NCBI GenBank assembly: GCA_017613225.1 | Contig: JAGAEH010000171.1 | Coordinates: forward strand, 1-6,862 | Direction of reading: 5' to 3' | Source of the DNA: Lachnospiraceae bacterium | GTDB taxonomy: Bacteria; Bacillota; Clostridia; Lachnospirales; Lachnospiraceae | DNA length: 6,862 nucleotides | In this document: piece by piece, positions 5,596 through 6,862 of the stretch | Numbering within the stretch: position 1 is the first letter of the stretch | Layout of the letters: the number at the start of each line of letters is the position of its first letter | Program-made: the position numbers and the translations under genes | The notes under the pieces: model-generated | Seen by the model: only the letters and a program-made list of their open reading frames with translations | Told to the model about the DNA's origin: nothing | The model's database searches: none

Positions 5596-6222
5596 ATGAT
5601 CGAAATCAGAGACGGAAAAAAGGTTCTGATCACCCCTGTATCCGCGGAGGATCTGAAGGATATCCACATCGGCGACATCATCTATCTGGATGGAAGCCTG
5701 ACCACCTGCCGTGACGTGGCGCACCGCCGCGTCGTTGAAGAGGGGCGCGAGATCCCCGTGGACGTTCGCAACAACGCGATCCTGCACGCAGGCCCCATCA
5801 TCCGGCCGCTGGAGAACGACAAGTTTGAAATGGTCTCCGTCGGACCGACCACCAGCATGCGCATGGAGAAGTTCGAATATGAGTTCGTCCAGACCACCGG
5901 CGTGCGTGTGATCGTCGGAAAGGGCGGAATGAAGGAGAACACCGCCAATGCCTGCAAGGACTTCGGCTGCATCCACTGCGTGATCCCGGCCGGCAATGCC
6001 GTTGTAGCTGCCGTGTGTGTGGAGGAGATCGAGCGCGCCGAGTGGCGTGACCTGGGCATGCCTGAGACACTGTGGAACTGCCGCGTGAAAGAGTTCGGCC
6101 CGCTGATCGTTTCCATCGATGCGGAAGGCCGCAACTATTTTGAGGAAAAGAAGGTCGAGTACAACAAACGCAAGGATGAGCAGGTGGATCTGATCAGCAA
6201 ACAGGTCGGATTCATCAAATAA
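5596..6222 (+). CDS. ttdB: L(+)-tartrate dehydratase, beta subunit
   Basis: This subunit (208 aa; E. coli TtdB about 201) completes the alpha-beta iron-sulfur hydro-lyase and contributes substrate-binding residues. It starts 33 bases after ttdA behind AAGGAGG with eight bases of spacing. Conserved blocks in order are GDIIYLDGSLTTCRDVAHRR (residues 26-45), HAGPIIRP, VSVGPTTSMRME, VIVGKGGM, PAGNAVVAAVCVEEIE, LGMPETLW and the C-terminal EFGPLIVSIDAEG. The CRDVAHRR and EFGPLIVSID wording is that of tartrate dehydratase; two-subunit fumarases usually have an ARD-AH-R block and a differently worded end. This argues for tartrate as substrate, though a relaxed or different hydroxy-dicarboxylate specificity cannot be excluded. 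It is the last gene of the operon and is followed by an intrinsic terminator. Confidence 0.93.
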   Translation: MIEIRDGKKVLITPVSAEDLKDIHIGDIIYLDGSLTTCRDVAHRRVVEEGREIPVDVRNNAILHAGPIIRPLENDKFEMVSVGPTTSMRMEKFEYEFVQTTGVRVIVGKGGMKENTANACKDFGCIHCVIPAGNAVVAAVCVEEIERAEWRDLGMPETLWNCRVKEFGPLIVSIDAEGRNYFEEKKVEYNKRKDEQVDLISKQVGFIK

Positions 6223-6273
6223 AAGAAGATGAGTCGTCATTGACGCCCATTTTCAGGCAAAGTTTATGAGCCG

Positions 6274-6316
6274 AGCAGACGAAACCCAATGTAAAACGGA
6301 CTTTCGTCTGCTTTTT
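6274..6316 (+). terminator. Intrinsic terminator of the tartrate operon
   Basis: AGCAGACGAAA (6274-6284) pairs perfectly over 11 bases with TTTCGTCTGCT (6302-6312), with a 17-base loop, and the descending arm runs into five T (6312-6316) and further T-rich sequence. It starts 52 bases after the ttdB stop. The loop is longer than usual. The left arm plus one base recurs downstream at 6443-6454. Confidence 0.85.
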
Positions 6317-6590
6317 CCTTTCATTTTTCAGCGAAGAAAGAGTGAAACATGGACGGGAATGTGCCGAATTCCGGATTATTTAAAAGATACATGGAATAAT
6401 GTGGAGAGGCTGCTGCCAGAGCCGGTTCGGAACGTATCCGAAAGCAGACGAAACAGAACAAAAGACAAATAGTATCTGCTTTTGTGAAAAAAGGAGTTGG
6501 CAGAACGTATCCTGAAGATGACTGCATTGGGCTTGCTGTTATGAGAGGAACTGAATTATAATAAAACTATCAATAATATGGAGAGATAAG
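6317..6590. other. Non-coding stretch with small inverted and direct repeats
   Basis: No convincing gene is visible between the operon terminator and the last gene. The stretch holds a perfect dyad TTCGGA-N5-TCCGAA (6426-6442). A second hairpin pairs AAAGCAGA (6441-6448) with TCTGCTTT (6475-6482). The 10-mer GAACGTATCC occurs at 6430-6439 and 6503-6512. The 12-mer AGCAGACGAAAC at 6443-6454 copies the terminator arm at 6274-6285. Short frames at 6349-6399 (16 aa) and 6359-6472 (37 aa) have no good ribosome binding site. A binding site, a decayed gene or an unrecognised small RNA are all possible. Confidence 0.4.
6533..6562 (+). promoter_or_regulatory. Probable promoter of the DUF1847 gene
   Basis: A perfect TATAAT -10 lies at 6557-6562. 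The best -35 is TTGCTG (6533-6538) at 18-base spacing, matching only the TTG half of the consensus. Transcription would start near 6569, leaving a leader of about 20 bases. The call rests mostly on the -10. Confidence 0.5.
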
Positions 6591-6862
6591 ATGGACGACA
6601 AAAAACTGAGCTGCGTAGACTGTTCGGTGATCAATTGCCGAAAGGGAGACAAGACCTATCCGGATTTCTGCCTGACGGTGGATCTGGAGCCGGAGGTGCT
6701 GCAGGACGCGCTGAAGGAATATGAGAAGGAAGATGTCAACCGCATCGCCGTGGCTGCGGCAGAAGTGGAGGCGGACTACTACTGCCAGCTGACCCGCGTG
6801 GAGGAGATCATGGTCTTCGCGGAGAAGATCGGCGCGAAAAAACTGGGAATCGCTACCTGTAC
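6591..6862 (+). CDS. DUF1847 family metal-binding protein, N-terminal part (runs off window)
   Basis: The first 90 codons are present; the window ends two bases into the next codon. The ATG follows GGAGAG (6580-6585) with five bases of spacing. The N-terminus has a cysteine set, C8-x2-C11-x4-C16-x10-C27 (SCVDCSVINC and PDFCL), that looks like a metal or Fe-S site, with further cysteines at C65 (DYYCQLTRVEEI) and C90 (GIATC). The order of CVDC, YPDFCLT, AAAEVEADYYCQLTRVEEI and KKLGIATC matches my memory of DUF1847 (about 200 aa, common in anaerobic Firmicutes and some archaea), whose biochemical role is not established. It has its own promoter after the tartrate operon terminator, so it is not obviously part of that operon. 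The family call is by motif recognition, not by search. Confidence 0.82.
   Translation, partial: MDDKKLSCVDCSVINCRKGDKTYPDFCLTVDLEPEVLQDALKEYEKEDVNRIAVAAAEVEADYYCQLTRVEEIMVFAEKIGAKKLGIATC

Noticed and set aside
5575..6240. A 221-codon reverse frame covering ttdB
   Set aside because: Same mirror-frame effect; repetitive AD/AH/GD composition and no recognisable domain, while ttdB on the plus strand matches its family from end to end.
540..6316. A single glutamine-to-dicarboxylate pathway linking glsA with the tartrate operon
   Set aside because: glsA is on the opposite strand with its own promoter, separated from the operon by the lipoprotein and regulator genes and by repeats. Nothing in the sequence ties the two together.

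Overview
The window looks like chromosomal DNA from a Gram-positive anaerobe of the Clostridia, probably a Lachnospiraceae-like gut commensal. The evidence is strong AGGAGG-type ribosome binding sites before nearly every gene, a lysine-rich Ig-like repeat surface protein, a DUF1847 protein typical of Firmicutes anaerobes, and oxygen-sensitive Fe-S dehydratase chemistry. This placement is inferred from gene content; no rRNA or other phylogenetic marker is present.

Left part (1-2230): the window opens inside the 3' end of a gene for a surface protein with tandem Ig-like domains (2-367, +), closed by a clear intrinsic terminator (399-436). A glutaminase gene, glsA (540-1472, -), converges on it and has its own TTGACA-type promoter. 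Short GATCCTTCGGCTCCGC...GATGACA intergenic repeats flank glsA: one copy on the 3' side and two on the 5' side. Next comes a small gene for a cysteine-containing lipoprotein (1780-2229, +) with its own promoter and a hairpin near the 5' end of its transcript.

Centre and right (2251-6316): this is the functional core, an apparent L-tartrate utilisation locus. A LysR-type regulator (2251-3138, -) is divergent from a three-gene operon encoding a DASS/SLC13-type dicarboxylate transporter (3341-4609), ttdA (4663-5562) and ttdB (5596-6222). The intergenic region holds a well-formed rightward promoter (TAGACA-N17-TACAAT), a weaker leftward promoter, and two AT-rich dyads with T-N11-A spacing at about -65 and -48 of the rightward promoter. 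This is the usual layout for LysR-type activation. The proposed logic is that the regulator senses the substrate, the transporter imports it, and TtdAB dehydrates it to oxaloacetate. An 11-bp-stem intrinsic terminator closes the operon.

The right end (6317-6862) has a roughly 270-base non-coding stretch with small inverted and direct repeats, then a promoter and the start of a DUF1847 metal-binding protein gene cut by the window edge. Most of the window is ordinary, recognisable biology. I see no CRISPR array, phage, toxin-antitoxin or defence module. The points most worth a second look are the tartrate regulatory region, the repeats around glsA, and the reused 12-mer after ttdB.
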